From: Larimichthys crocea
Taxonomy: Eukaryota; Chordata; Actinopteri; Sciaenidae
Assembly (NCBI RefSeq): GCF_000972845.2
Contig: NC_040025.1
Location: 20,453,399 to 20,517,398, forward strand
Length of the DNA: 64,000 nucleotides
Direction: 5' to 3'
Shown: piece by piece, positions 35,540-48,100 of the stretch
Position numbering within the stretch: position 1 is the stretch's first letter
How the letters are laid out: each line of letters opens with the position of its first letter
Position numbers and translations under genes: made by a program
Notes under the pieces: generated by a model
What the model was told of the DNA's origin: nothing
The model's database searches: none
Seen by the model: only the letters and a program-made list of their open reading frames with translations

Positions 35540-36175
35540 GGCTCATTGGTTGCATGCCAGTTAAAAATATTTGACAACCACGTGTGAACTGGATACCCGT
35601 CACACCAATCTTGGTTATTTTGCAATTTTAACTTTTGTTCCTTTTTTCTTGCCACAGTTTGCCTGTTTTTCAGATAGACGTTATTTGTGGTGTATTGTTT
35701 GACACATCAATATCATTGTGACTATCATCATCTTTTTACAGTAACTTATAATGAACTTTTGAACTGATGAGTTGCTTCAGAGTTATGTCCTTCCATAGCA
35801 CATCTTTATATGTCAAACAGTAAAAACTTTGACTCTCACTTCTGTAGCTTGTGTTGGTGTTTAGCCTTCTCTCATACACCTTCTCACCTCCTCTGAGCCT
35901 GAAAACAATCAGAATCACAGGTTAAGTCTATCTTATTCATCTGATACATGACAAGTAACGTCTCTAAAAATGCCAAGTGATCCGTGTCTGTGGCTTTTTA
36001 TGTGTCAAGGGAAACAAGTATGGGAGACATTGTGTTTATGCATACCTTGCATGTGTAAGAACCTGATGATAATCATTGCACCACAATTACCAAATGACAT
36101 ATTTTGAAAAAATCTTCTGCCCACTGACGCAAATGTCCCCTCTGCTGGTCAAAGCTCTGGGGAACCCCTGGCGGG
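35540..36175 (-). pseudogene. Second copy of the transglutaminase relic
   Basis: This stretch repeats 28655-29315, including the exon 11 remnant near 35855-35905, the exon 7-side intron near 36020-36090 and the exon 6 remnant near 36115-36170. Extra one-base losses are present. It comes with the large duplication and was not formed independently. Confidence 0.75.
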
Positions 36176-36240
36176 AAAGAGTGCCACTCCCCAAAACTTC
36201 CCTTGCCGAGCAGAGTGAAGGATGTGAAGTGTGGGGGTAA

Positions 36241-36343
36241 CAAAACTTATATATATATAGAATCTATAGAGAATAGCTGAGATATATATAGAGAGATAAT
36301 CTATATATAATATATATATATATATCATATTATNNNNNNNNNN
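36241..36343. repeat. AT-rich repeat running into a 10-N assembly gap
   Basis: TATA-type repeats with AGAGATA interruptions fill 36248-36333, followed by ten N at 36334-36343. The gap closes the duplicated segment, so whether anything is missing or doubled here is open. Confidence 0.95.
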
Positions 36344-39109
36344 ACATAAAACATAACACAAAAACTGACAATAAAAATGTTTTTTGTCATAAATTATTTA
36401 TTAATTAGCTACAATATTCTGTATATTAATGTATAATTCAACACAAACAAAATGTTATAATTCAAAATGAATCAAAAATGCATAAATTACAATTTACAAT
36501 GCAAAACATCACAGTTAAATTACAGTTACTTTTTTTTTGCAGCTGAGCATTTTTTTTTCTTTTGCAAGGCAGTAAAATACTTCACACATTATTTCAGGTC
36601 AACATGATTATGCTTTCACTTTGGGTTTTTATAGTGACTGGAGGAAGTCATAAATAGCTCATGAAACTACATCTTGGCTGTGCAGAACTGAAAAACGGTG
36701 TGGAATTATTGTGTTTGTGGAATAAAGAAGTGAAACATCATCACAGTCTGGAGTTATTTCCTTGTGTTACTGCAATCCATCTGGTCCCTCGAGTTCAGAG
36801 GGAAGAACACATTCAAACTGAATTTCTTCTGAAGAATTAAGAAAGAAAGAAGCAAAACCACAATCACACTGACCCTGCATATTAACATAAAAATGCTTGG
36901 AAGAAATCAAGTAAGCAATAAAAAAGTGATAGAAAGCTGAAAAAACATGGATTTGCCATGTCATAAGAGTTAGTGGTTTTAAAATGAAGCGACCAGAGGC
37001 CGACATTATGACAGCAGTTATTCAGTTATATACATCAGTTAAGATCCCGTCATGATTTGCATACTGTACACAATAAAATCACTGATACATTTCTCATCAA
37101 AATATTTCAAACAGCATAATCTGGAAAAATACTTTTCTGATACTGATCAGTATGGAACCAGTATGTGGACCCTAAATAGCAGTCAGTGGTTTTTGCCTGT
37201 AAGCTTCTCATCATACACTGTTTCAGTTACTATACAGTAGTTGTGTGATGTGTATGCAGCCAACCAGGCCTTTCAAGATCATCTCTCTCTGCATTAAATG
37301 CATAAAATCCAAGACGGGAAAACATGTAAGTGGTCTGTCCCTTCTGATAAATTATTAAATACTTGGATTGGATTATAATATAAGAGCCAGAAAGACTAAA
37401 ACAAGTGTTTAGAAAGACAGCAGTCGTTTACAAAAACAGTAAAACAAGAAAGAAAGTGTAAGAAATAAAAGAAACACCTTTATTTATTAATACTCTATAT
37501 ACTCCATTTGTGAAAGTTAAGAGTCTTCAGCTCAGTCTGGGCTTTTGGCCAGTGAATATGTCAGGAGCTCTGAACATGACATCTTGGAATGCATGCAAGT
37601 TTCCATTAGGTTCTTATAATCAAATCAAAGTAGTAGTAGTAGGTGTTAAGGGAATATGTATTATTGCAAGCAATGCTTTGCTTTAATAAATAAAACCTTT
37701 TCTTCTTCAGTCCCTGCATATCAATAACTGTACAAATTGAACAGCACAGAAGATTTAAAATATATCCATTGACCACATACATGTCATTCTATGTTACTGT
37801 AGATAACACGGATTCCTGATATTCATGACTAAATGTATGAGCAAAGAGCATGTTTTGTTCCATTTAACAGTATAGTCTGACATGGTTAGTTTGCTCAGTA
37901 AAATCAGGTTCTTTTTGGAGAGGATGAACTGCTGGTGTAGCTACACTTTATGTGTAGCTGTAGATGCATTATAATACCCATTCACATTTTGAGCTGCTTC
38001 AATAAGTCTTTAATGCAGCCATGATGGCTGTAGCAGCTGATGTTTGTTTCTTTATGGGTGTTGTCATGTGTAAACTAAGACAACCACATTTGTATGATTG
38101 GCATATGATACCAACACACCAAACCTCAACTTCAGTAACTGATGACCAAGATGACACCATGTGACTCTGTTGCCGCACAAAACAGCTTTTTTCACATGAT
38201 AAACTGTCGTATGCAGGGTGACCAGAAGATCTCCAAAAGGAGTGAACAGCTTCAGTGGACCGATCTGAAACAATATTTAAAGCACAAATGTGTCTTTAAT
38301 TTTCCTTAAAATGTTTTACTATCACTTAATTATTGATATCAGAAGGAAAGACAATAAGCACTCAAAGAAGTGGGGTTGCCTGGCAAAACAGAAATATACA
38401 TTGTGATGAAGATTCTTCTACAATATTGTCACACAATATATTTATTTATTTTATGTGTTATTGGACAGTGATCTTTAACTTTGATAATTCATTTGTGAAA
38501 TGGAAAGTAAATACAATATTGGTTTGGTTTATTGATTTCTTGAGCAATAATTATTAATAATGTCCTACAAACCTTACTACAACATGATTATATCAAAATC
38601 TATTATTTAGGTGTCACTATATGTCTTATTTAATTTGACTTTTCAAAGGAAAGTTTAACTATGTTAATTTAAGAACATTACATTCTTATACTTACAGAGA
38701 ATCCATGATTAAACTTCAGTTGATTTTCCGATTATAATGTCATCACCCTGCAATGCAAGATATCAAAAATTGTTTATTAAACAATAGTGGGCAGCATATA
38801 CAGCATCTCTCCCTGTTATTGTTAATGATTACACATTGTTTAGCTTTACCTGCTAACATCTAGTCCAATGTGCTTAGTTATCTCATAATGGCACTAAAAA
38901 ACATCATTGTAAGCATGGCCATTACCGTAAGCATGGCCATTACCGTCTTCTGTGGTTTTGTAAGTAAAAACTTTTCTTCAGTCCATATTTCAAAACGTTT
39001 TGAAACCTTCACAACTGATATCATTAAAGAAACTGCATGGGATTGAGACGATTTTAAATCCTGATACATCCTCAGCTCTTACATACAAACATTTCATTAG
39101 GTCACATTA
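36344..39109. other. Downstream and 3' UTR region of the KIAA1755-like gene, no other gene seen
   Basis: No coding exon is recognisable between the gap and the stop codon at 39110. The part nearest 39109 is presumably 3' UTR of the minus-strand RhoGEF gene. Minus-strand AATAAA strings exist (for example near 37480 and 38440) but none can be chosen. A short tandem repeat lies at 38909-38944. Confidence 0.5.
38909..38944. repeat. Perfect 18-bp tandem duplication
   Basis: GTAAGCATGGCCATTACC occurs twice in a row without mismatch. Confidence 0.97.
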
Positions 39110-42100
39110 TTACACCTTCACCTGTACCTGAGCATTAGCCAGATGTGGAGGTTTGGAGGCAGCACCTGATCTCTTTCTGATAACCACTGGAGAGCTGTTT
39201 CTCCTCAGGCTGGGGGTCCGACAAAGTGGTGGCCGGGACTTTGAACTCTGAGATACAAGCGAGGAGGAGTCATCCACTACTTCTCCACTAATGGCAGACA
39301 GGCAGCTGCGATCTGAGCTGTTGAAGTGATTGATGCATTCTGCAGATGTATCACTGCTGTCCACTGAAGAAGAGACAACAGATGCTTTGAGGCACATTAA
39401 AAGCTTTCACATTGTAGGTAGGTACATTACATAGGTGATGTGAGAATTGCTGTCTGGCACAGTGTTGTTCTTGATACTACCAACAGATGGCGCCTAACTA
39501 AAGAATTGTCAAATCTATAGTGGCTTTAAAAATGCCTTCACATATTTAAATCAATTATTCTACAATTCTATTTGATTTTATCCTCTAAACATCAAATGTT
39601 TATTTAGAGGTGCAAACCAAAATTGAGAGAACAAACTCACTCAGAGGATGATGAACTTTCCATTGTTCACAATTACGATGAAGATGATGATGAAGATGGT
39701 GATTGTTGAGTTCGTTTTCAGTCACAGCCTCAGGCGACGAGCAGACAGCAGGACTAGTCTCCAACCCCTGCGACTGATTCCCGGGATAACTAGCAGGGGG
39801 CAGTGAGCCGCGGCCAGAGGAAGAAGATGATTGGCTGAGGGTTGTGGAGGCAGTGCTGCCAGAGCCAATGGAGCGTGGTCGTGGATATTCTAAGCCCCTG
39901 TGTGAACAACACGCCACAGGGACTGACGACAGACATAGATAGGTGTCATCAATGAGAATATCATGATCTGGGTCAGTGAGCAATGAGGGCACAAGCATTT
40001 ATTTAGTTTTTGGCTAGTTTGTTGTGTTAAACAAAAACATAAATAACAAAAATATATATATATTTTTTAAAAATGGAAACAAAACAAAGAGTCTACAGCC
40101 ATGCCAGCGCTCTGTGAGGTTACACTTTGGCACAGTAGTGCTTTAAGCAAAATGCCAACAGCAGCATGCTAACATGCTCCCAATGATTTGAATGTTTAGG
40201 ATGTAAAATGCTTCAAATTTCATCATTCTAGTTTGCGATGTTAGCATGCTACCATTTGGTAATTAGCTGAGGCTGATGGGGATTTTATTAGTTTTGCAGG
40301 AATTTGGCCATAAAACAAAATACTGGACAAAATCTTAACCTGATGATGGTGCTGGGTCAAAAGTCTGGATATCAACAAAGCTGAAGAATGTCTGAACCAA
40401 ATTTCATGGAAAACACAAATGTGAACCTCATGGTGGCGCTAGAGGAAAAGGCATGGGATCACCAAAGTCAGAAGGATTAATTCCATGAGGGCAGTAAATG
40501 TTTGTACCAAATTTTGTGCCAATCCATTCAATACTTATTGAGATACTTGAGTCTTGACCAAAATGGTAGACCAAACCAAAAGTGGCTAGGAGGCTAAAAA
40601 CATTTCCAATGTCAATTCCGACAAATGTCTTAATAAATGATTTAAACCACCTATTTAGAAATTAAAGAGAGATGTTAATATACCTAAAATACTGATTAAA
40701 ATTATCCGTTTTATTGCAAAAAGAATAATTGCTACAGCAGATAATGCAAACGTTGAACCAGGAAGTTACTCTGAATCTAACATGATCAGTGGCATTATAA
40801 TTTCAGTGATGGTTTTCTCCAAATAAGTGGTTTAGATTATTTCCTTGTTAAGTTTGGGACTTGTCTTCGTAATTGCGTTTTGTGTGCAGTTCCTTACTTC
40901 TTCCAGGCAGGGCACAGCTGATGGCTCGGTCACAGATGGCAGCGTCACTGGGTTGAATGTCCATGAAAGGTTTGCGGCCCATTCCCATGAACACTCTCTC
41001 CTGCATACGCAGCTCTGGAACATATTCACATGTTTTAAACATGTAAAGCACTAAACTGTAAGTGCATTATAAATATGTTGTTGTTGTTATAACCTCTGCT
41101 GTGAGCGGCCTGATCCCACAGAATCTTTTCCAGGTCAGTGGTCCAGGCTTTCTTCACCTCCATGCTGGAGGCCTTTAGGGTGTAGGTGTCCTCACTTTTT
41201 CTCCTGCGGAACCAGATCTCAAAACACAAACTGCTCAAACTTGAGTTGTGAGTCATCCCGATGTCGCTTGTCTGAGGGAGAAAACACAAAGAGTTAAAAA
41301 GTAGTAAGTAAAGAGTATTAAAGCTCCAACATACTTTTGATAAACAGATTCATGCAGACCTTGAATGACTGCTTGTAGACATAAACATCATTTCCAATAT
41401 CTGTCTTCTTGGTCTTGCTGAAGAGGACGAGATCTTCAAAGAGAAAGATGCGGCGGACACATTTCTTCTTCCTAAATAGAACAGTGAACTCGTCCTGGCG
41501 AATCAGCTGGCCCTGCTCTTTTAAATTCACCTGATAGGGCAAAGAAAAGTGCAGCAGTTAACTTTATTTAACTACTGTGTATCAAGCATAGCTCATCTAT
41601 CATTTTAATATCTTACATCACACTCCTGGATGGCATCCATTGTGAGTAAATCGTTGCCGTGACGCATCTGAAACCGAACCAGCTCTGTAGCAGCTTGGAT
41701 CTCAGCCCTCTCGCGCTCCCTCTCACTGCTCGTCAGATCTGGGACATACGCACCTGGGCTGCACACACTTTGTGTGCACATACTGGACGCAAGCAGTGTA
41801 TCCTGGATCATGTCTTTTGGCCTGTATGAGCCAGCCAGAGTCAGCATGTCCTGCAGCAGGAGGCTGTACTTGCTGATTCTCTGGATGGGCCTCAGCAGGT
41901 AGGATGAGAGGTCCATCATGTCCCCCAGCTCCTGCTGCTTCCTCTGTGAGGGGAAACAGGTGAAAGGGTAAAGCATGGCCCTAACATTTCCAGAGTCAGT
42001 GGTGTGATGACTACTGCAGACATCCGAGATGAAAATTCATCCAACAAAACATGTGTTCACCAAATAGATTCATTTCAGATGACCCGGAGAAGCTTCTTTA

Positions 42101-45100
42101 GTATGTGCATCATTACAGACTCATGAGAAACACTATTTAAACCACAAACTATACAGCACACAATATTTCCCAGTGTTTAATTTGAATGTCTGAATTCTGT
42201 GAGATTCTGTGCACTATTTGACCTCAAAAGAGGTCTCCATGTCATGGACTACTTTCTGACAACAATCCCACAATGCAAATCCTCACATTTTATAGATCAA
42301 AAAAATGACAGTCGTGCAACATTTGTCTAGTCACACAGTGACACAAAATGATGGCAGTGATTTCTGATATTGTTAAATATCACTCTAGACACAGTGTAAG
42401 ATATTGTGGCTTCAATGTACTTCTTGTACATCTTAATTGTATTTGGACGTAAAAAAGTTTTATATAACCTACTACTAAACCTACTAAAAATAGTAGTCAT
42501 AATAATAATGATAGTAATAGCTTAAGTAATAGATAACAGGTCAAAACTAAAATCAAAGATGACTTGATGAGTTTTAAAATTATTGTATGTCAGGCAGGTG
42601 TGAAGATACAATGTCCTAAAAATTAGTATCCCTAAAGAAGATGGTGCTTGTGTACTGTAAGCACAAGATGAAAGAGATGTACACAGAACACGTAAAGGAC
42701 ACGTAAACTGACCTTGAAGATGTCATGGCGACGGTGTAGGATCAGGGCGTCTGACTGAGGTTTGTTCTTGCTGTACAGCGCATATAGGCCAAAACTCTCA
42801 CTCTGTGGAAATGTAATCATAATCAAGTCGACTTTAACCATAACCATATAGCTATTCAGAGTTATGTATATTAAATATTTTTGTAATTTGTGTCAATTAT
42901 GCAATAATAATATTAACACATTCAGATAATTTACATAAATAAATAAATGAGAAGTTAAAACATCTAAAAATGATATACTATACTATATATACAGACACAA
43001 CCCTATTAATTTCAGTTATACAGTGACTGCTCACATGTCTGAGGAAGCAGCGAGCCACCATGGCGGGCTCCCTCTGGCAGGCCTCTAGCTCTGGCAGGAA
43101 GTAGTGGCTGTGGAAGTCGTAAAGTTTCTCCAGGTTGCCAAAGATGACTCCTCGCTTGCCCCGGAGGTCCTGGGGGATGTCTGGTCTGTCCAGCAGGGGG
43201 AGGTAGTGGGTCAGGATGTAGCCCAGTGAGCGGACATACTCCCTCTCTGTGAACACCAGCTCCTCCATGACTCGCTGCAGCCTCCTGGTAAGAGAAACAG
43301 AGCAGATATTAACTGACTTCTCAGACTATGTACAGTACATCAATGCATTCAATAATATACTTATTAGCTAGTGGCAGTATTTGCAAATAATCTGTTTTCT
43401 CCTTCCTTTGCTTAATTTGTTTAAAAATATTAAGTGATCGTAGGACTAATATCTAAAGAGCAAAATACAAATTGTTTCTCTTTGCGTTTCAGCCGCGCCT
43501 CTGTTTTCTAACTCAAGCAAAATGAAACATGCAGTATAAATACAGCTTGACCCTGATGATATTTGCTTATCTGAAATTCTGCATCATTATCATCATCATC
43601 ATTTTCTTTTACATTTCAGCAGATGACACAGTGACATGCTGTTATTTTGATCTTTCTACATGCACTGAAAAGAAATGTGTCAAGTATGGATGGATTATAA
43701 AAATGGGCCACTGGGCACAGACACATTAAATTAAATTGCTTTACAAAGTTGTAGACAGAAAAAGTAAATAATTGGATTCAAGATCAGCAGATTCTCACTA
43801 TTAAAAAAGGACTAAAATAAAAAATAAAAAATGCTGAATTTTATTGTGATTGTGATTATCCATTCTTATGACTGAGCCCATTAACTTTCCAATGAGATGC
43901 ATCTCATTACCAGCAGTAACTGTAAACAAAGAGTCTGTGTCTGGTAGGCCTGTAATCCATTCATGTTGGCGAACAGAAAAAGAGAGAGAATCAGAAGAAA
44001 CAATACCTGTAGTACTTCATTGTAAGCTTAGACACAGAAAAGAGTGAAATCACATTCAGACTCACAAGATTAGTAAGATTAAAGGCATGTCATTACATTT
44101 TCTCAACTCACAGAATGTTATTTTGCAAAGCAAATGTCTGATAATTCATCATTAATTCAAGGCAAATGTCACCCACTTACAGGGCATTGCTGGCACTCTC
44201 CTGTGGACTTGCCAAACAAAACCCCCCATCATATCTCCCGGCGGCTGGTAGGCTGGAGTGTTTGCAGCCTAAAGTCCCATTAACCCCTGCAGCCCCCTGG
44301 TCACTCATACAGGAGTCTTCTGAGCAGAAACTCCCGTGGCGGGAGATCTGGAACTTCTGAGCCTCCTGGAGGATCCGACAAGATGGCTGACCGTGGTGGG
44401 AGCAGGATGACGACGATCGAACCCGCTGCTCTGGAGGAGTGGATGAACCTGCCGTCGCTACTCCTGTGGTGCACGAATCCTGGCTCACCGACTTCACTCC
44501 AAGACCTCGTCCCCACGGAAACCATTGGCAGCCGACAGTGTGGGACTGAGACAGAGCAGCAGCATCTCTCTCACTCCTCGCTCTGCTCGCCTGCCTCCTC
44601 CTCGTCTCTCTTTCTGTTCTCCTTGCTGACCTGTTATTAATGATACAAATAAAATTAGATCAAACCTTTGCTGTGAGGGTTTGTACCCTCTTCAACCCTA
44701 CTGCATCCGAGCTTTGTTCCTTTAATTTCAATTCCTGTGGAGATTCAAAAATTTGAAAAAGATACCAAATACTTCTGTATGAGAACTATGCACAAAATAT
44801 CTCCAGTATTCCCATCTGATTGTGCAGCCATAAAAATATGTGTAAACATTATATAGCTTCAGTGAAGAGCTGGAAAAATTAATACAGAATAGATGTGATA
44901 CTGAATCATTTATTTATAATTATAAATATAATGTGTAATTATTCATATAATTATGAATCATTTTGTAAGGTAATTTGAAATGCAAATAGTATGACTGGGA
45001 ACAGTAGCTCTCCATTACACTAGGCCTGGCTACCAGGTCATAATATCCAGCAAATAATGATGAATGACAAAGTGGGTTACAAACAATACAATCAATGTTA

Positions 45101-48100
45101 AATAAACAATTCTAGGAAAGAAAATACAAAATAATGTTTCTGTAACTTCCTGAAGAAGAATGATTGCCAAAACACATCAAAGATGTATTATTTAACCTTG
45201 GTCTACCTTTAGAACTTGCTGGTTTTAATAACTAACTTGTTTTTACTTATTTACGACAAGGACCTTGGTTTTTTCAAGATTAGCTCATGCTCGCCATCAA
45301 CGAGCACCATCTTTTTTGTATTATTTACAGTTTTTAGAAGCTCTCCAGTTCTATGATATTTCAATGTTTCATGACTAACTACTGTAACTACTAAATTCTA
45401 TTTGTGTGAGATGATTGGACCAACAAATTACCTGTGAGGTGACTGTGGAGTGACCTTTGACCCCTGGTTGGTTGCAGCATCACTGTGATCCTCAGGTTTG
45501 ACAGTGATGTTAGAGCAGGCTGCAGTGGTTGGATCAGAGGTATTGCTGCCCAGGATTGGCCTTCTCTTCCCTAAATCCACCTCTCCTGACATGATGCCTT
45601 CCCACTGTGGGTGCCGAGGCCCGGGCGTTGATTGTACCACCAGACTCTGGCCACCAGGGGACAGTGTCTGAACATTCGTGCTCACCACATCGACATAATG
45701 ACGCTCACAGCAGCTGTTAGAATCTGCTTGTTGGTGGAAAACCTCATCCACATCCTGCAGGCTCTCCTGAAGCTGCTGCCTGGCCTCTTGGCATTTCAAC
45801 CAGGCTATGTTCCAGACCCGCATCCCCCTGGAGCCCCGCAGGGCACTGGCCTGGGCCTTTACCTCCTGAAATCTGTCTGGGCTGAACTGGAGGAACCTGT
45901 CTTGGAAATTCTGGAGGATGGAGTTGTCATTGTCTGACACTGAAGCACTGCTGGTGGATGGACCATGTGCTGCATTGGTATCAGACGAGCACAGGGATGC
46001 AGGGCTTGGCCCGGACTCTTGTTTTTGTTGTTGAGGGTTTGTTTGATTGGGAGGTGTTGCAGTTTCGTCTTGGTCTGGCATTGTGTGGATTCTGGGCTGA
46101 CTCTGGTTCAGGTACTCGATACATTCACTGGCCAGAGCTGTAGCCTGTTTGGAGATTAGGAGAGATTTTTTTTTTCAATTATACAGAACTAAAATGCATC
46201 TTTTTTTAAATTTAATACTGATCTTACGGGTTATTGTTTAGCTCAGTTGCATACTGATCTTACACCAACCTGCTCACAAAAATCACACACGTTGACCATG
46301 ATCTGCAGCTCCCTGCCACACGCCTCTGCTCTGCAAAGAAAATCCTCCAGGCCTGACTTGAAGGTGCAGACTCGAGTCCTGAACGCCTCTGTCTCTGGGT
46401 AGGAGATCCCACTCTGCTGGAGTCGCTCTGCCTCTGACACTAACGTCATGGCATGGTGCCTTCGGTCCTGGACGGAGGGAGAGAAAAAGATTTAGACAGG
46501 TGGACAGACAGAGAAACACAAACACACAGACACAGAATGACAGCTGCAAGAAAAATGTAGACTCACATTAGCTTCAATAAGGAAACCGGTAAAGCTATTG
46601 AGGATCTGCTCCATTCTTTCCCCAGAGTCCTCGACTGATTCAGCCTCCTGCATGTGGCGCTCTCCCTCTACATTAAACCACTGTTGCATCTGCGGGGACA
46701 GGGGATATAAAATATTTTTAAAAAAGTTTTGCTCACTTTTAATTATGTGTTTATCTCTTTTTGATGATTTGTATGTTTTAAAACAGTCAGTGACAAATAT
46801 AAGACCAAAATGGTTTCATGAACTGACTGACTGACTTACTAGCTGACTGTAGTGTCCATTATCAAGCCTAATGTATTTTAAGTAAGTTGCAATCATCTGA
46901 ACAGATCTGATGGCCAGTTATTATAATGCACCTGCAGGAAGTGTCCCTGCATCTCTCTGAGTTGCAGCAGATACTCCAGATGTTCCAGTGACATGTTGGA
47001 CCTCTGCACAAGGACATGAGCCTTCTCCTCCACATGGTTGTACAGGCCGGTCAGTGAGTCCACTGCATCACTGCATGTAGAAAAAAAACCCAGATCATAG
47101 GCATAAGAAACAGATAAAAGTATTTACTGCAGTTCTGGTAGAATATCAGGACACAATGCCCATAAACCAACTGGGAAAAACATTTAACTGCTTCCACTTT
47201 TGCTCTCTGCTTCATTTGCCACTGCTGCATTCAATAATGAGCCTAAAAGTATGCAGCAGCTGCACAAATGAATCAATCTTACCAGTATTTTTGGTGTGGT
47301 GGTTAGCAGAAATTTGTTTAGTCTGGTGGTTTATTTTCACATATAGCATGTGAGAGCAGCAGGTTTTGTATTTACCTGAGGTCCTCACAGTGGGGGTATT
47401 TAAGGTCGCTCTCCTTCCTGAGCCTTGCAAGAATGGCCCCGCCCTCCCTCTGCAGGCTAACCAATCGGCTGTCCTCCAGTACATCCCTCATCAGAGTCCT
47501 CTGGTCCGTCATGCACTGCTGCACAGTCTGTTTGACAAAAAGACATTTTAAGATGTTTTTTTGTGAAGATTATCCTTATAATATGTATTATCAGTAAAGA
47601 CAGTTACATAACTCTGTATATAAATCTGTCTTTCAAGGCCCAGATAACAACATGAGAAAGCAGTCAAGGGACAGCATTAAGGTACCTGTACAGTGTCCGT
47701 CCTCTGGGGCTCCTCTAACTTACTGATGGCTCTCAGAAGGAGGCTGGATGCTTCATGGAGATCAGACACAAAGGGGAAGAGTTTCTAGGGAATGAAAGAT
47801 GTTGACATGAATAAACCATTAATAGTGAAGAAACAAGTAGCACTAACTGTATAGAGAGCTATAGTGTCTGTGTATAGTGTCTCACCTGGTGCAGCTCCAT
47901 CCAGTCACAGTGGCTGTGACAGAGGTTGCCCTCCAGACGAGAGCTCAGCTGACTGACCTCCACCAGCTTCAACAAGGCTTTCATCGATGTCACCACTTCA
48001 GTCTGCTTTAAGGTAACATGTTAAAAGTTATAAAAAATTATATCTTTTAATTTAGTTTTTAACTTTTTAACTTGGACTTTAAAACCTCTTTGAGGTTGTT

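Larger units (their letters stand above)
29565..36190. repeat. Large direct duplication of 23464-29330
   Basis: The whole segment, introns and intergenic DNA included, repeats the preceding 5.9 kb in the same orientation. It contains transglutaminase copy B, its TATA box, the R block and a second copy of the relic. Differences are mainly one-base indels at homopolymers plus scattered substitutions, an extra block at about 29866-30510 and a longer GT tract. Similarity decays into AT repeat at about 36190, just before the 10-N gap. Confidence 0.9.
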
